Of a stretch of DNA of 64,000 bases, positions 45,658 through 53,587 are shown piece by piece. The DNA lies in assembly GCF_017874425.1 (NCBI RefSeq), contig NZ_JAGGLL010000001.1, positions 186,001-250,000 on the forward strand. The letters run 5' to 3'. Within the stretch, counting starts at the first letter, position 1. Each line of letters opens with the position of its first letter. A model generated the notes under the pieces. That model saw only the letters and a program-made list of their open reading frames with translations, had not been told where the DNA came from and made no database searches. Origin of the DNA: Clostridium punense (GTDB lineage: Bacteria > Bacillota > Clostridia > Clostridiales > Clostridiaceae). A program made the position numbers and the translations under genes.

Positions 45658-45760
45658 TTAATTTAAAATTATTATTAACTCTATATTCCTTAGAGGCTTT
45701 TACCCTTAAAGCCTTTTAATTTCATTTTCTATATTAATGATTTAAATTTAAAACTATATA

Positions 45761-46807
45761 TTATCTCTTTATAAAAGTTCTAAAGTCTCCCATAATAGCT
45801 CTTGGTACTGGTAAATCTATCATTGTTTTTAAGCCTGGATCTGCATTAATAACATGTGGAATCATGTTAACGCACATAGCAATAGTTCCAAGCCCTCCAT
45901 CTACTTCTGGTTTAATTGACATGTTAACCTCTGGAGTACCTTTTATAGTGATATAATCTCCGGTAAAAGTGCCTTCCATTTCTGGTTCAATTTGTTGTGG
46001 ATGAATCATATCAATTTTAACTTGTCCATCTACATATCCTTGTCCAGTCATATTAACACCTGCTACATCTCCAGCTGCTGCAAAACCAAATGGTGATTTT
46101 CTATCTACAGATGTAACTATTGGAGCCATTTGTTGCTCAAACTTATCAACTTTCCAGCCAATAGCATCCGCAATCATATTAATAGACTCAGAGAAACCAA
46201 CATGTCCTGCTAAGCTTCCATCAGCAACTCCTCTATTGAAATCATCTACCTTCATTCCAACTCCTTGCTCTTCCATAACTGCTGGTCCGAATGGTGAAAG
46301 GCTGTTTACTCTCTTAGCTTCAATATGATCTACATCAGTCATGCAGCCTGTTAAGCAAACTACTAATAAATCCATTATTAGTCCTGGGTTTATTCCTGTT
46401 CCAAGAATAGAAACTCCATTTTCTTTAGCAATTTTATCAAGTTCTGCTGCAATTTCTGGATTTTGAGCTTGTGGATAAGCCATTTCTTCAGCAGTTGAGA
46501 TTACATTTATTTTTTTCTCTAAAACTTTCTTTAATCTTGGGAAAGCATTTTTAGTGAAAGAATCTGTTGCACAAAGGCATATGTCACAGCACTTTTCAGT
46601 TAGTACTTCATCTATGTTAGGATTTATTATAACCTCTGGCTTTTCTCCTCTTTCAATACCTAAAACATCATAAATACTTCTACCAGCTCTTTCTGGGTGT
46701 AAATCACATACTCCTACTATATCTACACCTTTTTTCTTTAAAAGCATACGAGCCATTCCACTTCCCATAGCTCCAAAGCCCCAAATTGCTACTTTAACGT
46801 TTTCCAT
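45761..46807 (-). CDS. ord: 2,4-diaminopentanoate dehydrogenase
   Basis: NAD(P)-dependent dehydrogenase that oxidatively deaminates 2,4-diaminopentanoate to 2-amino-4-oxopentanoate. The Rossmann motif GFGAMGSGMA is at 11-20, followed by VCDLHPERAG and a dihydrodipicolinate reductase-like C-terminal domain with GTGINPGLIMD near 155-165. 348 residues. First gene of the ornithine operon, downstream of a consensus sigma-54 promoter; GGGGGA precedes the start. Gene assignment is supported by the complete pathway in the same operon. Confidence 0.94.
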   Translation of the reverse strand: MENVKVAIWGFGAMGSGMARMLLKKKGVDIVGVCDLHPERAGRSIYDVLGIERGEKPEVIINPNIDEVLTEKCCDICLCATDSFTKNAFPRLKKVLEKKINVISTAEEMAYPQAQNPEIAAELDKIAKENGVSILGTGINPGLIMDLLVVCLTGCMTDVDHIEAKRVNSLSPFGPAVMEEQGVGMKVDDFNRGVADGSLAGHVGFSESINMIADAIGWKVDKFEQQMAPIVTSVDRKSPFGFAAAGDVAGVNMTGQGYVDGQVKIDMIHPQQIEPEMEGTFTGDYITIKGTPEVNMSIKPEVDGGLGTIAMCVNMIPHVINADPGLKTMIDLPVPRAIMGDFRTFIKR

Positions 46808-46855
46808 ATTAAAAATCCCCCTTAGAATTTATTTTTTCATATACTTTATATATAC

Positions 46856-46871
46856 AGCAATTTCCGTGCCA
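46856..46871 (-). promoter_or_regulatory. Sigma-54 (-24/-12) promoter of the ornithine operon
   Basis: The minus strand reads TGGCACG-GAAA-TTGCT, an exact match to the consensus TGGCACG-N4-TTGCW with ten bases between GG and GC. Transcription should begin about 12 bases on, near 46843, leaving a leader of about 36 bases before ord. The only such site I found in the window. Confidence 0.93.
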
Positions 46872-47038
46872 ACTATCAAAGGGAGTTTTAATAGAAATTT
46901 TCTGTACTTATAACATTTATTTTGTATAATATTCTAAATATTTTAAACAAGATTAATTAATTATTTATTTGACTGCAAAATATTTTTCACCTTTTAAAGA
47001 AGAAAAACAAGTTTTATTACATTTATTCCAAAATTAAA

Positions 47039-47070
47039 AGGGTTAGCGCATATTTTTTTGCACTAACCCT
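47039..47070 (-). terminator. Terminator of the sigma-54 activator gene
   Basis: AGGGTTAGTGCA and TGCGCTAACCCT form a 12-bp stem with one mismatch and an A-rich loop; TTTAATTTT follows on the minus strand. It insulates the activator gene from the sigma-54 promoter. Confidence 0.88.
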
Positions 47071-47101
47071 GCCGAATTTATGGCACTTATCTATATTTTA
47101 T

Positions 47102-47166
47102 AATTATTCGCCCTATTTTGAAAATTATTCGCCCTATTTTGAAAATTATTCGCCAATATTTTAAAA
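47102..47166 (-). promoter_or_regulatory. Three 21-bp-spaced enhancer repeats for the sigma-54 activator
   Basis: The motif ATTATTCGCCCTATTTTG occurs exactly twice, starting at 47103 and 47124, and a third, partly changed copy (ATTATTCGCCAATATTTT) starts at 47145. The spacing is 21 bp, two helical turns, so all sites lie on one face. They are 230-290 bp upstream of the -24 element, a usual distance for upstream activating sequences. Confidence 0.8.
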
Positions 47167-47218
47167 TTCTTTTATATCTTATTATTTGATTTTTATATTA
47201 ATTATATTATTTAATTGG

Positions 47219-48577
47219 TTAAAGATTATATTTCTTCAGTTTATATTGGAGATTCTGTCTAGATATCTTAAGCTCCTCTGCTGTTCTAGTAATATTCTCT
47301 CCATTTTTCTTATATATTTTCGTTATTACAGACCTTTCAATCTCTTCTAAATAATCATTTAAGGATAAATCACCAGTAAACTTACTATCATTATTCATAT
47401 CTCCTACTATGGTAAATTTATTTTCAAAAAATTCTTTTGTTAGTATTTCTCCATCATCTACCATATTCATTGCTGCTTCGATAGTATTTTTAAGTTCTCT
47501 TATGTTTCCTGGCCAGTTATACTGTTGAAACTTATCCCAAACCTCTTCACTAAGGTTTTTAACATTTTTTGATAAAAGTCTATTGTAATAACTTATAAAA
47601 TATTCAGTGATCTCCTTAATATCTTCTTTTCTTTCTCTTAGAGATGGGACATCAATTCTCATTACACTTAATCTGTAATAAAAATCCTTTCTAAGTTTTC
47701 CTTCTTTTATAAGATTTTCTGGCTCTTCATTTAAGGTAGCTATAACTCTTACGTCAATGTCAATGATTTTATTGCTTCCTACTGGTCTTATATATCCATC
47801 CTGAAGTACTCTTAAAAGCTTTGATTGAAGATAAGGTTCCATAGAGTTCACTTCATCCAATAATACAGTTCCTCTATGAGCTTCTTCAAAGAGTCCTTTT
47901 TTATTTTCGGCCCCAGTAAAGCCTCCCTTCACCGTTCCAAAGAGCATCCCCTCTAAGAGAGCACTAGGTATAGCAGCACAGTTTATAGCAATAAAGGGCT
48001 TGTCCTTACGAATTCCATTGTAATGGATACTTTGAGCGAAGAGCTCCTTTCCTGATCCTGTTTCTCCATAAATTAATACAGAAGAATTTGAAAGGCTTGC
48101 TTTCACAGCTTTATTAATTTCATTTCTTATTTTAGGGCTATTGCCAATAATATCTTTAAAGGTATAATTATTTTCTTTTTCTTTCATAGCACTTTCAAGC
48201 ATGCATATTTTTTCATTTAGCTTTTTTAACTGAGTCATATCTCTTGCAATTTCAATGGCAGCTACAGTCTTATCCCCAATAATCACAGGAATTGTGGTGT
48301 TAATAGAGGTTATGTTCTTACCATGATTATTGCTATATTGTTGAACAACATCCTTAAATTCCTCTCCATTTTTAAGGGCATTCATCAGGGTAGAAGTTCC
48401 CTCCATCTCCTTTAGGTATTCATAGACCTTTTTACCCAGAACCTCTTCTCTTTTTAACCCTTCCATTGTGGCCATGGACTTATTATAGTAAATAGTCTTT
48501 CCTTTGCTATCCACTACATGAATACCTTCTTTTAAGTTATTGATAAGATTTTCCAAAATTCCTTCAATCTTATTCAT
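47219..48577 (-). CDS. Sigma-54-dependent transcriptional activator (PAS-AAA+-HTH)
   Basis: 452-residue bacterial enhancer-binding protein. A PAS domain (about 5-115) would sense a ligand. The AAA+ domain has Walker A GETGSGKE (171-178), the sigma-54 contact loop as GGFTGA (218-223, a variant of GAFTGA) and Walker B VLLDEVN (238-244). The C-terminal Fis-type helix-turn-helix ends NITRTAEELKISRQNLQYKL. It lies directly upstream of the ornithine operon with enhancer repeats and a sigma-54 promoter between, so it is very probably its activator. Start after GGGGGA. Confidence 0.93.
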   Translation of the reverse strand: MNKIEGILENLINNLKEGIHVVDSKGKTIYYNKSMATMEGLKREEVLGKKVYEYLKEMEGTSTLMNALKNGEEFKDVVQQYSNNHGKNITSINTTIPVIIGDKTVAAIEIARDMTQLKKLNEKICMLESAMKEKENNYTFKDIIGNSPKIRNEINKAVKASLSNSSVLIYGETGSGKELFAQSIHYNGIRKDKPFIAINCAAIPSALLEGMLFGTVKGGFTGAENKKGLFEEAHRGTVLLDEVNSMEPYLQSKLLRVLQDGYIRPVGSNKIIDIDVRVIATLNEEPENLIKEGKLRKDFYYRLSVMRIDVPSLRERKEDIKEITEYFISYYNRLLSKNVKNLSEEVWDKFQQYNWPGNIRELKNTIEAAMNMVDDGEILTKEFFENKFTIVGDMNNDSKFTGDLSLNDYLEEIERSVITKIYKKNGENITRTAEELKISRQNLQYKLKKYNL

Positions 48578-48607
48578 TTATATCCCCCATTTTTATAATG
48601 CCAATTT

Positions 48608-48729
48608 TAGACATCTTCAAAAAATAAATAAGTCAGTATGCTCGTCTATTTTGTGCTATACTGCGCCAAAAATTTCCTTGCCTAACTCAAAAACCCTTCA
48701 CATCTTTGACTTATTTTTTACAGATGCCT
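48608..48729 (-). repeat. Family 1 repeat, intermediate copy E
   Basis: Ends as in the other copies (TAGACATCTTCAAAAAATAA left, ACAGATGCCT right) and the outer interior CTATTTTGTGCTATACTGCG retained, but the central 90 bases of the full element are replaced by about 40 unrelated bases. 122 bp in the orientation of copy F. Confidence 0.78.
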
Positions 48730-48819
48730 CATACTCCAATTATAGTTATTTGAATCTAATTAATCAATGAATTCCTATGTATAAAATTATCTATGTCTTA
48801 GCTTTTATATTATGGGGAA

Positions 48820-48925
48820 TCAAAGTCAATACCTAACCTATAGATGGCTCCTACTGTGGCTCCTTTAAAGTTTTTGCGAGATGAATTTACACCATAGGGA
48901 AATTGAACTCCCTATGTAAAACCCT
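48820..48925 (-). repeat. Family 3 repeat, copy 1
   Basis: Aligns, with diverged stretches, to 53410-53525: shared blocks on the minus strand are GGTTTTA, TTTAAAGGAGCC/TTTAGAGGAGCC, ATAGGTTA/GTAGGTTA and GACTTTG. It includes the hairpin CATAGGGA/TCCCTATG at 48893-48916. Read on the minus strand both copies encode a similar run ending NFKGA or NFRGA plus about 15 residues, so a decayed coding origin is possible. Confidence 0.45.
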
Positions 48926-49184
48926 GTAATATTATAAGTAAATCTTAATATTCTAACAGATTACATTTTCTCAAGTTTTTGATATATAATAACATTAGCA
49001 CTGGCTTAATGTTTAAAATAACATGTTAGTACTTTAAATATTACGCCTAAAAGCTTTTACTTTCCCCTGCTATAGACTATTTAATAAATTTGAATAGTTA
49101 TATAAACAAGACTTAAAGCTAAATTTTGTATCCTTATATAAACTTCGAATTAAAATTGCTATATATATTATAGGAGGATTTTTC

Positions 49185-49952
49185 ATGTATAATGATGAAA
49201 TTGTTCACATAGCCGCAGAGGCAGGAAAAATAATGCTTGAAAATGGTGGAGAAACTTATAGGGTTGAACAAACTATTTCTATGATTTGTAATGCTTATAA
49301 TATAAAATCTACAGAAAGCTTTGTTACTCCTACCGTAGTAATGATTTCAATTACTAACCAAATGGGAGAAACCACCACTGTTATCAGAAGAATAACCTCA
49401 AGAACTGTAAATTTAGAAAAGATATCTGCAATTAATAATCTTTCAAGATCTTTATATTCAAGCCCTCTTTTAATGAAAGACTTAAAGGATGAGGTAAAGA
49501 AAATAGAAAGCCAACAAAGATATAGTGAAAAGGTTTCTGTTTTTGCTGCTGGAATTACCACTGCTTTCTTTTCCTTACTGTTTGGTGGCAATATTAGAGA
49601 CTTTTTCATTGCTTTTATTGCTGGAATCTTAATTACTCTTTTAAGTAATTTTTTAAACAAATTGGATGTTAATGGTTTCTTTATTAACGTGCTTGGTGGC
49701 GCACTAGCAGCTCTTATAGCATTAGTTTTTAGTTCCTTATTCCCCGGATTCAATGTGGATAAAATTATAATTGGTTCCATAATGCTTTTAGTGCCAGGCC
49801 TTGCTATTACTAACGGCATAAGAGATACCATAGCTGGAGATTTATTATCTGGATTATCTCGTTCTTTAGAAGCTCTTATGATTGCTGCAGCCATTGCGGC
49901 TGGCACAGGTATTGTATTTAAAATTTGGATATACATCTTTGGGGGTGTTTAA
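49185..49952 (+). CDS. ThrE/YjjP-type threonine/serine exporter, large subunit
   Basis: 255-residue membrane protein of the DUF1212 (ThrE N-terminal) family. A cytoplasmic domain of about 115 residues with the MLENGGETYRVEQTI motif near 18-32 comes first, then five hydrophobic segments to the end, including LLVPGLAITNGIRDTIAGDLLSGL, the family hallmark. In split systems the companion is the YjjB-like protein encoded next. Exports threonine, serine or, in E. coli YjjPB, succinate; the substrate here is not known. Start after AGGAGG. Confidence 0.9.
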   Translation: MYNDEIVHIAAEAGKIMLENGGETYRVEQTISMICNAYNIKSTESFVTPTVVMISITNQMGETTTVIRRITSRTVNLEKISAINNLSRSLYSSPLLMKDLKDEVKKIESQQRYSEKVSVFAAGITTAFFSLLFGGNIRDFFIAFIAGILITLLSNFLNKLDVNGFFINVLGGALAALIALVFSSLFPGFNVDKIIIGSIMLLVPGLAITNGIRDTIAGDLLSGLSRSLEALMIAAAIAAGTGIVFKIWIYIFGGV

Positions 49953-49954
49953 TT

Positions 49955-50404
49955 ATGATAAGTGTTCTATATGCTTTTATTAGTTCCTTAGGGTTTGGAA
50001 TTTTATTTAACGTACGAGGAAAAAACTTAATTATAGCCTCTATTGGTGGCGGTGTTGGATGGCTTTTTTATCTTTTAACTAAAAACTCTACTGGCTCTGA
50101 AATTGTATCATTGTTTGTAGGTTCTTTAGTAATAAGTATATACTCAGAAATATTTGCAAGAGTTATGAAAAATCCTGTAACTATTTTCTTAATATGCGCT
50201 CTCATTCCACTGGTTCCTGGAGGAAGTATGTACTACACTACCTTCGAGGCGGTGCAAGGAAACATAGATAAATCCATTGTACTAGGAATTCAGACACTTT
50301 TTAATGCAGCCTCCATTGCTGTTGGAATAATTCTAATTTCAACTATAAGTAGAATTATCAATAGATTAAAGTTTAATAAATTACAGAAACTAGGAAAAAG
50401 GTAG
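49955..50404 (+). CDS. YjjB/DUF3815-type exporter, small subunit
   Basis: 149-residue membrane protein with four or five hydrophobic segments; ICALIPLVPGGSMYYT near 86-101 is characteristic of the ThrE C-terminal (DUF3815) family. The start at 49955 is chosen because GGGGGTG precedes it; the frame extends further upstream but would overlap the larger subunit. Two bases separate the genes, and a strong terminator follows, so they form a two-gene operon. Confidence 0.9.
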   Translation: MISVLYAFISSLGFGILFNVRGKNLIIASIGGGVGWLFYLLTKNSTGSEIVSLFVGSLVISIYSEIFARVMKNPVTIFLICALIPLVPGGSMYYTTFEAVQGNIDKSIVLGIQTLFNAASIAVGIILISTISRIINRLKFNKLQKLGKR

Positions 50405-50450
50405 GAACCTAGCAAGATACTTAAATCTTGCAAGGGTTCCTTTTCTTTCT
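50404..50450 (+). terminator. Terminator of the ThrE-like operon
   Basis: GGAACC-AGCAAGAT pairs with ATCTTGC-AGGGTTCC around TACTTAA with one bulge, followed by TTTTCTTTCT. It starts at the stop codon. Confidence 0.9.
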
Positions 50451-51132
50451 ACTTTTAAACTTTAAGTTTTCTACGCTTTATTTTTCTTAGTGAAGTTTAA
50501 TTTGCTTATCTCAAAAAAATCTTAAGTTAACTAAACTAGTAGTAATATATAGGTTAAATCTTGGATTTCCTTCCTTTTGTATAATAAATGACTCTGATGG
50601 TCACAAATAGTTAACAATAAGTTCTTTATTTTAGTAGTATTATTTCTTGCAATACACCTTTAAACAGTTATTACATGTTTATTTTTTAACTTCTTTCTTT
50701 TGAGCTGTAAGTTTGCAGAATTATCAAAATAATTTTGTTGCAAAATCTCTCTGATTAAAATTTAAAATTAAATATATTAAATTTTTTTTTGTACTACTTA
50801 TTTTTATTCTGATTTTCCTTCATTTGAAACCTAAGAGTTTTTTTATTCAGTTACAATAAATTTACTTTTTCGTCATGAAGCTATATTTGCATATAAGCTT
50901 ATAATTATTATATATATGTTTTAAATTTGATACTATTTTTCACCTTTATTTGTAAAGTAATTTCATAACTTATTTATCAAGAGTGCTTAAAATAAACAAA
51001 AGCTAGGGAATATAAATTCTCCTAGCTTTCATGTTTAATTTATAAAGAATGGGAGTTAACATTTAAGTGCAAGAAAGCAACTTCAATAACTAATACTTTT
51101 AAAAAAAATTATTAAACTTAAGATTTTTTCTT
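50451..51132. other. Intergenic region between convergent operons
   Basis: About 680 AT-rich bases. Apart from the terminator of the HTH-TPR gene at 50998-51029 I see no feature or gene. Confidence 0.5.
50998..51029 (-). terminator. Terminator after the HTH-TPR regulator gene
   Basis: AAAGCTAGG and CCTAGCTTT form a stem (with GAAT/ATTC extending it); the minus strand continues TGTTTATTTT. About 100 bases beyond the stop. Confidence 0.7.
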
Positions 51133-52434
51133 TTAGCTTTCTAAAATAAAGGTTAATAGGTTATCTATACTTTCCCTATCTTCAACACTGTTATAATACT
51201 TAATTAGCTTAGCTATATTTATATTATTTTTAGCTATTAACCCATGGGAAATAAGTTCCAATACATTATTCTTAAAGTCATCAATATTCTCTGAATTATT
51301 TTCAATTAAAAGAAGATTAAAATATTCATCTAGTGCTTTATCTAACACATGGGAATCTCTTTGTTTTTTGCATAAGCTTATTACTTTATCATAGCATTCT
51401 TTTGCTTTATCTATATCCTGCAATAGCACTAAAGCTGCTCCAATTTGAGTATATATCCTAGGGCTATTAGGATTATTATCTAAATCCTCATATTTATTAA
51501 TTTCACCTGTAATTTTCTTTAAATACACCTTTATATTTTTATAATCTTTAAGAGCTGAGTAAATATCTAGCATATTAGTTAAAGTTGTTATCTTTTTCTC
51601 TAAATCACTATCTTTAACTTGTTCTAACAAGGTTTTACTTAGCTTTATGGCACTATTAAATTCTTTTATTTGTCTAAGACAATGAACTCTAAGCATGTTA
51701 ACTTCAAAAAGTTCTTCTACACTTTGCTTTGAAAATATATTTATGATATTTTCAGTTTCTTCTATTGCCTTATGATACTCCTTAAGATGCACATAAGCTA
51801 GTATATTGTTCAAAAGTAGCTTACGTTTTAAATCCTTTGATAAATGTTCCTCATATCTTAATGCAAAGCTGTTGAAATGAAGAGTTTCTTCGTATTTCAT
51901 AAGCTTTAAGCACAGTACACCTATTTTTTCACTAACCTTAATTAAAGCTATGGTTTCATCTATACTAGCTGCATTTTCTAAAGCCTTAATGTAGTAGGTG
52001 TAGCTTTTATCATAGGATCTTTGCTTATTGTAAATATCACCAATTTTTTCATATAAAGCTAAATTCTTTTCTGCCTCTCCATATTTCATACAGAAAAACT
52101 CTATATGATCTATCTCTTCTATGAGACTTTGGGAAAATTCATTTTCATTTGTTGATAAAAATTCAATATACTCATCTGCAATTTTATTTGATTGCTGACT
52201 AACATCCTCCAATAAGTAGCTTGCCTCCACAGAGAATTCTATTCCTCGCTCCTTACAGATTCTGTTTATATTATCTGCTATTATTTGTGCCACGTTAGGT
52301 GTAAGATTAGTCTTATTGTTTTCAATTATACTTATAAGTTCTCTTGTTATTTCCCCACCAGTAATATCTTGTTGTCTGATTTTAAAGCTTTTTCTTATTC
52401 TTTTTATTTTTTCTCCTTGTGATAAAATCTCCAT
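51133..52434 (-). CDS. HTH-TPR regulator, Rap/PlcR-like architecture
   Basis: 433 residues: an N-terminal XRE-type helix-turn-helix (about 5-60; GEKIKRIRKSFKIRQQDITGG) followed by a long alpha-helical region with tetratricopeptide-like repeats (about 110-420; AEKNLALYEKIGDIYNKQRSYDKSYTYYIKAL is one). This is the layout of peptide-sensing regulators of the RRNPP group, though no small pheromone gene is seen beside it. It could equally be a sporulation-type regulator. Monocistronic; start after TGAGGAG; a terminator lies downstream. Confidence 0.82.
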   Translation of the reverse strand: MEILSQGEKIKRIRKSFKIRQQDITGGEITRELISIIENNKTNLTPNVAQIIADNINRICKERGIEFSVEASYLLEDVSQQSNKIADEYIEFLSTNENEFSQSLIEEIDHIEFFCMKYGEAEKNLALYEKIGDIYNKQRSYDKSYTYYIKALENAASIDETIALIKVSEKIGVLCLKLMKYEETLHFNSFALRYEEHLSKDLKRKLLLNNILAYVHLKEYHKAIEETENIINIFSKQSVEELFEVNMLRVHCLRQIKEFNSAIKLSKTLLEQVKDSDLEKKITTLTNMLDIYSALKDYKNIKVYLKKITGEINKYEDLDNNPNSPRIYTQIGAALVLLQDIDKAKECYDKVISLCKKQRDSHVLDKALDEYFNLLLIENNSENIDDFKNNVLELISHGLIAKNNINIAKLIKYYNSVEDRESIDNLLTFILES

Positions 52435-52947
52435 AACTTATTCTCCTCATCTAAAAACCTTAGTATAAATTTAATACCTACACAACCTTCAAACAAAACC
52501 CCAATATAAGCAGTTATTTTTCTTTACTGCACCCCTAAATGAAACTCTTAAACCTGAAAACTAATTTATCTAACTAATTCTTTATAATTTTACCATTGAG
52601 TAACTTAACTAATTTACGACTAATTTAAGTTATTGTAAAATTATACTAGTAATCATATTTATATTATACTATTTTTCAAAAAAAAATAAAGTATAATTAT
52701 AAAAGGTTTTCCAATAATCAGAAAAGTTTTTTCTTACAGAATTTAATATAATGAATTTTTACCTTTGGACCTATTATATAGTTCTATATCTAATCTAATT
52801 AATTTCTTTAACAACTAGATTATATAATTTAATTACAAAATTTTATATATGTATTTTTTATAAGCTTCCTTCTAAGGAACCCCTTTAAATTTAATGCAAT
52901 ACGAATATAACTTTAATTTTTACGACTATTTGTTTTTTTGTAAAAAT
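52435..52947. other. AT-rich region upstream of the HTH-TPR gene
   Basis: About 510 bases, extremely AT-rich, with many short open frames but none with a credible start. It should contain the promoter of the HTH-TPR gene. Confidence 0.5.
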
Positions 52948-53015
52948 AAATACCACTCCAAAGAGTGGTATATTTTTTCATAATGAGAGTTAGCAAGAAT
53001 TCACTTGCTAACTCT
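52948..53015 (-). terminator. Two hairpins downstream of the 6S RNA gene
   Basis: AGAGTTAGCAAG (52986-52997) pairs with CTTGCTAACTCT (53004-53015); then ATACCACTC (52950-52958) with GAGTGGTAT (52963-52971), flanked by A/T runs that suit both strands. They can end the 6S transcript and block read-through from either side. Confidence 0.75.
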
Positions 53016-53034
53016 ATTATTTAAAGTAAAATCT

Positions 53035-53242
53035 TTAATATAAACCGCTGTGCCGTTTATGCTGGTATATTTGAACCCGTTCTCCCACGGGTGGATTCCG
53101 CCTTTTTACTTCTGGTACCCATCAGTTAATATTAATAATAAGTGACAGGTCTACACTTCATAAAAAGAACTTCTTCCAATTAAATCACTGTTGGCTCAAC
53201 ATAGACCAGTTCCGCGCACACAGCAGATCATTTCTAACTTGT
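53035..53242 (-). ncRNA. ssrS: 6S RNA
   Basis: Small RNA that binds the sigma-A RNA polymerase holoenzyme by mimicking an open promoter. On the minus strand the closing stem is CTGCTGTG/CACAGCGG (53226-53219 and 53052-53045). Conserved 5' parts GCGGAACTGG and TGAGCC...GATTT, and 3' parts CGGGTTCAA, ACCAGC and CGGCACAG, match bacterial 6S sequences in order. The location just after aspS matches my recollection that the B. subtilis 6S gene bsrA adjoins aspS. A sigma-A promoter sits at the right distance. The ends are approximate. Confidence 0.85.
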
Positions 53243-53248
53243 AACTAC

Positions 53249-53277
53249 ATTATATAATAATTTTAGCGTAATTGCAA
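53249..53277 (-). promoter_or_regulatory. Sigma-A promoter of 6S RNA
   Basis: Minus strand TTGCAA (53277-53272), 17-base spacer, TATAAT (53254-53249). Start of transcription is expected near 53242. Confidence 0.85.
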
Positions 53278-53409
53278 ATAGAATTAAAACTTTTTATTAA
53301 AGATTTTACAATAATAGTATATCCCCTGTAGTGGATATTATTCTTTTTAAAATTTGGCTATTTTTCTATATTTATCAATCTAATTACAATGTATTTTATT
53401 AGTAAATGA

Positions 53410-53525
53410 GAAACCAAAGTCATGACTTAACCTACACATAAACCCCGCCTTGGCTCCTCTAAAATTGCTAGACACCGAATCAAAAATACTTTTCCCATAG
53501 AAATCTAAAAGGAACTAAAACCAAG
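53410..53525 (-). repeat. Family 3 repeat, copy 2
   Basis: Diverged partner of 48820-48925, see there. On the minus strand it reads from GGTTTTAGTTCC through TTTTAGAGGAGCC and GTAGGTTAAGTCATGACTTTGG. Its upstream part overlaps the aspS terminator. Confidence 0.45.
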
Positions 53526-53560
53526 AGTAAGTTTATCACTTATTAGGCTTTAGTTCCCTT
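53506..53560 (-). terminator. Terminator of aspS
   Basis: GGAACTAAAACC (53511-53522) pairs with GGCTTTAGTTCC (53546-53557) with one mismatch; on the minus strand TTTTAGATTTC follows. Confidence 0.8.
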
Positions 53561-53587
53561 TATAATTTCAAAGCTACTATATTAAAA

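Larger units (their letters stand above)
46808..47218. promoter_or_regulatory. Control region of the ornithine operon
   Basis: Contains, from the activator gene towards ord, three phased enhancer-like repeats, the activator's terminator and a -24/-12 promoter, each listed separately. The DNA between promoter and repeats is very AT-rich and could bend. No gene seen. Confidence 0.75.
48578..49184. other. Divergent region between the activator gene and the ThrE-like genes
   Basis: 607 bp holding a family 1 repeat copy (48608-48729) and a family 3 repeat (about 48820-48925). The remainder, 48930-49184, is AT-rich and must hold the promoter of the plus-strand pair; I see no gene. Confidence 0.5.

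Noticed and set aside
47102-47166. Three regularly spaced repeats as a CRISPR array
   Set aside because: The units are contiguous with 21-bp periodicity and no unique spacers, and they lie between a sigma-54 activator and its promoter; enhancer sites explain them better.
49295-49936. 213-codon minus-strand frame
   Set aside because: It is the antisense shadow of the ThrE-like gene, whose protein has clear family motifs; the minus frame has none.
53035-53242. T-box, tmRNA or RNase P RNA for the structured region near aspS
   Set aside because: No T-box GGGTGG motif, tag-coding frame or RNase P core is present, while ordered 6S RNA segments and a matching promoter are.
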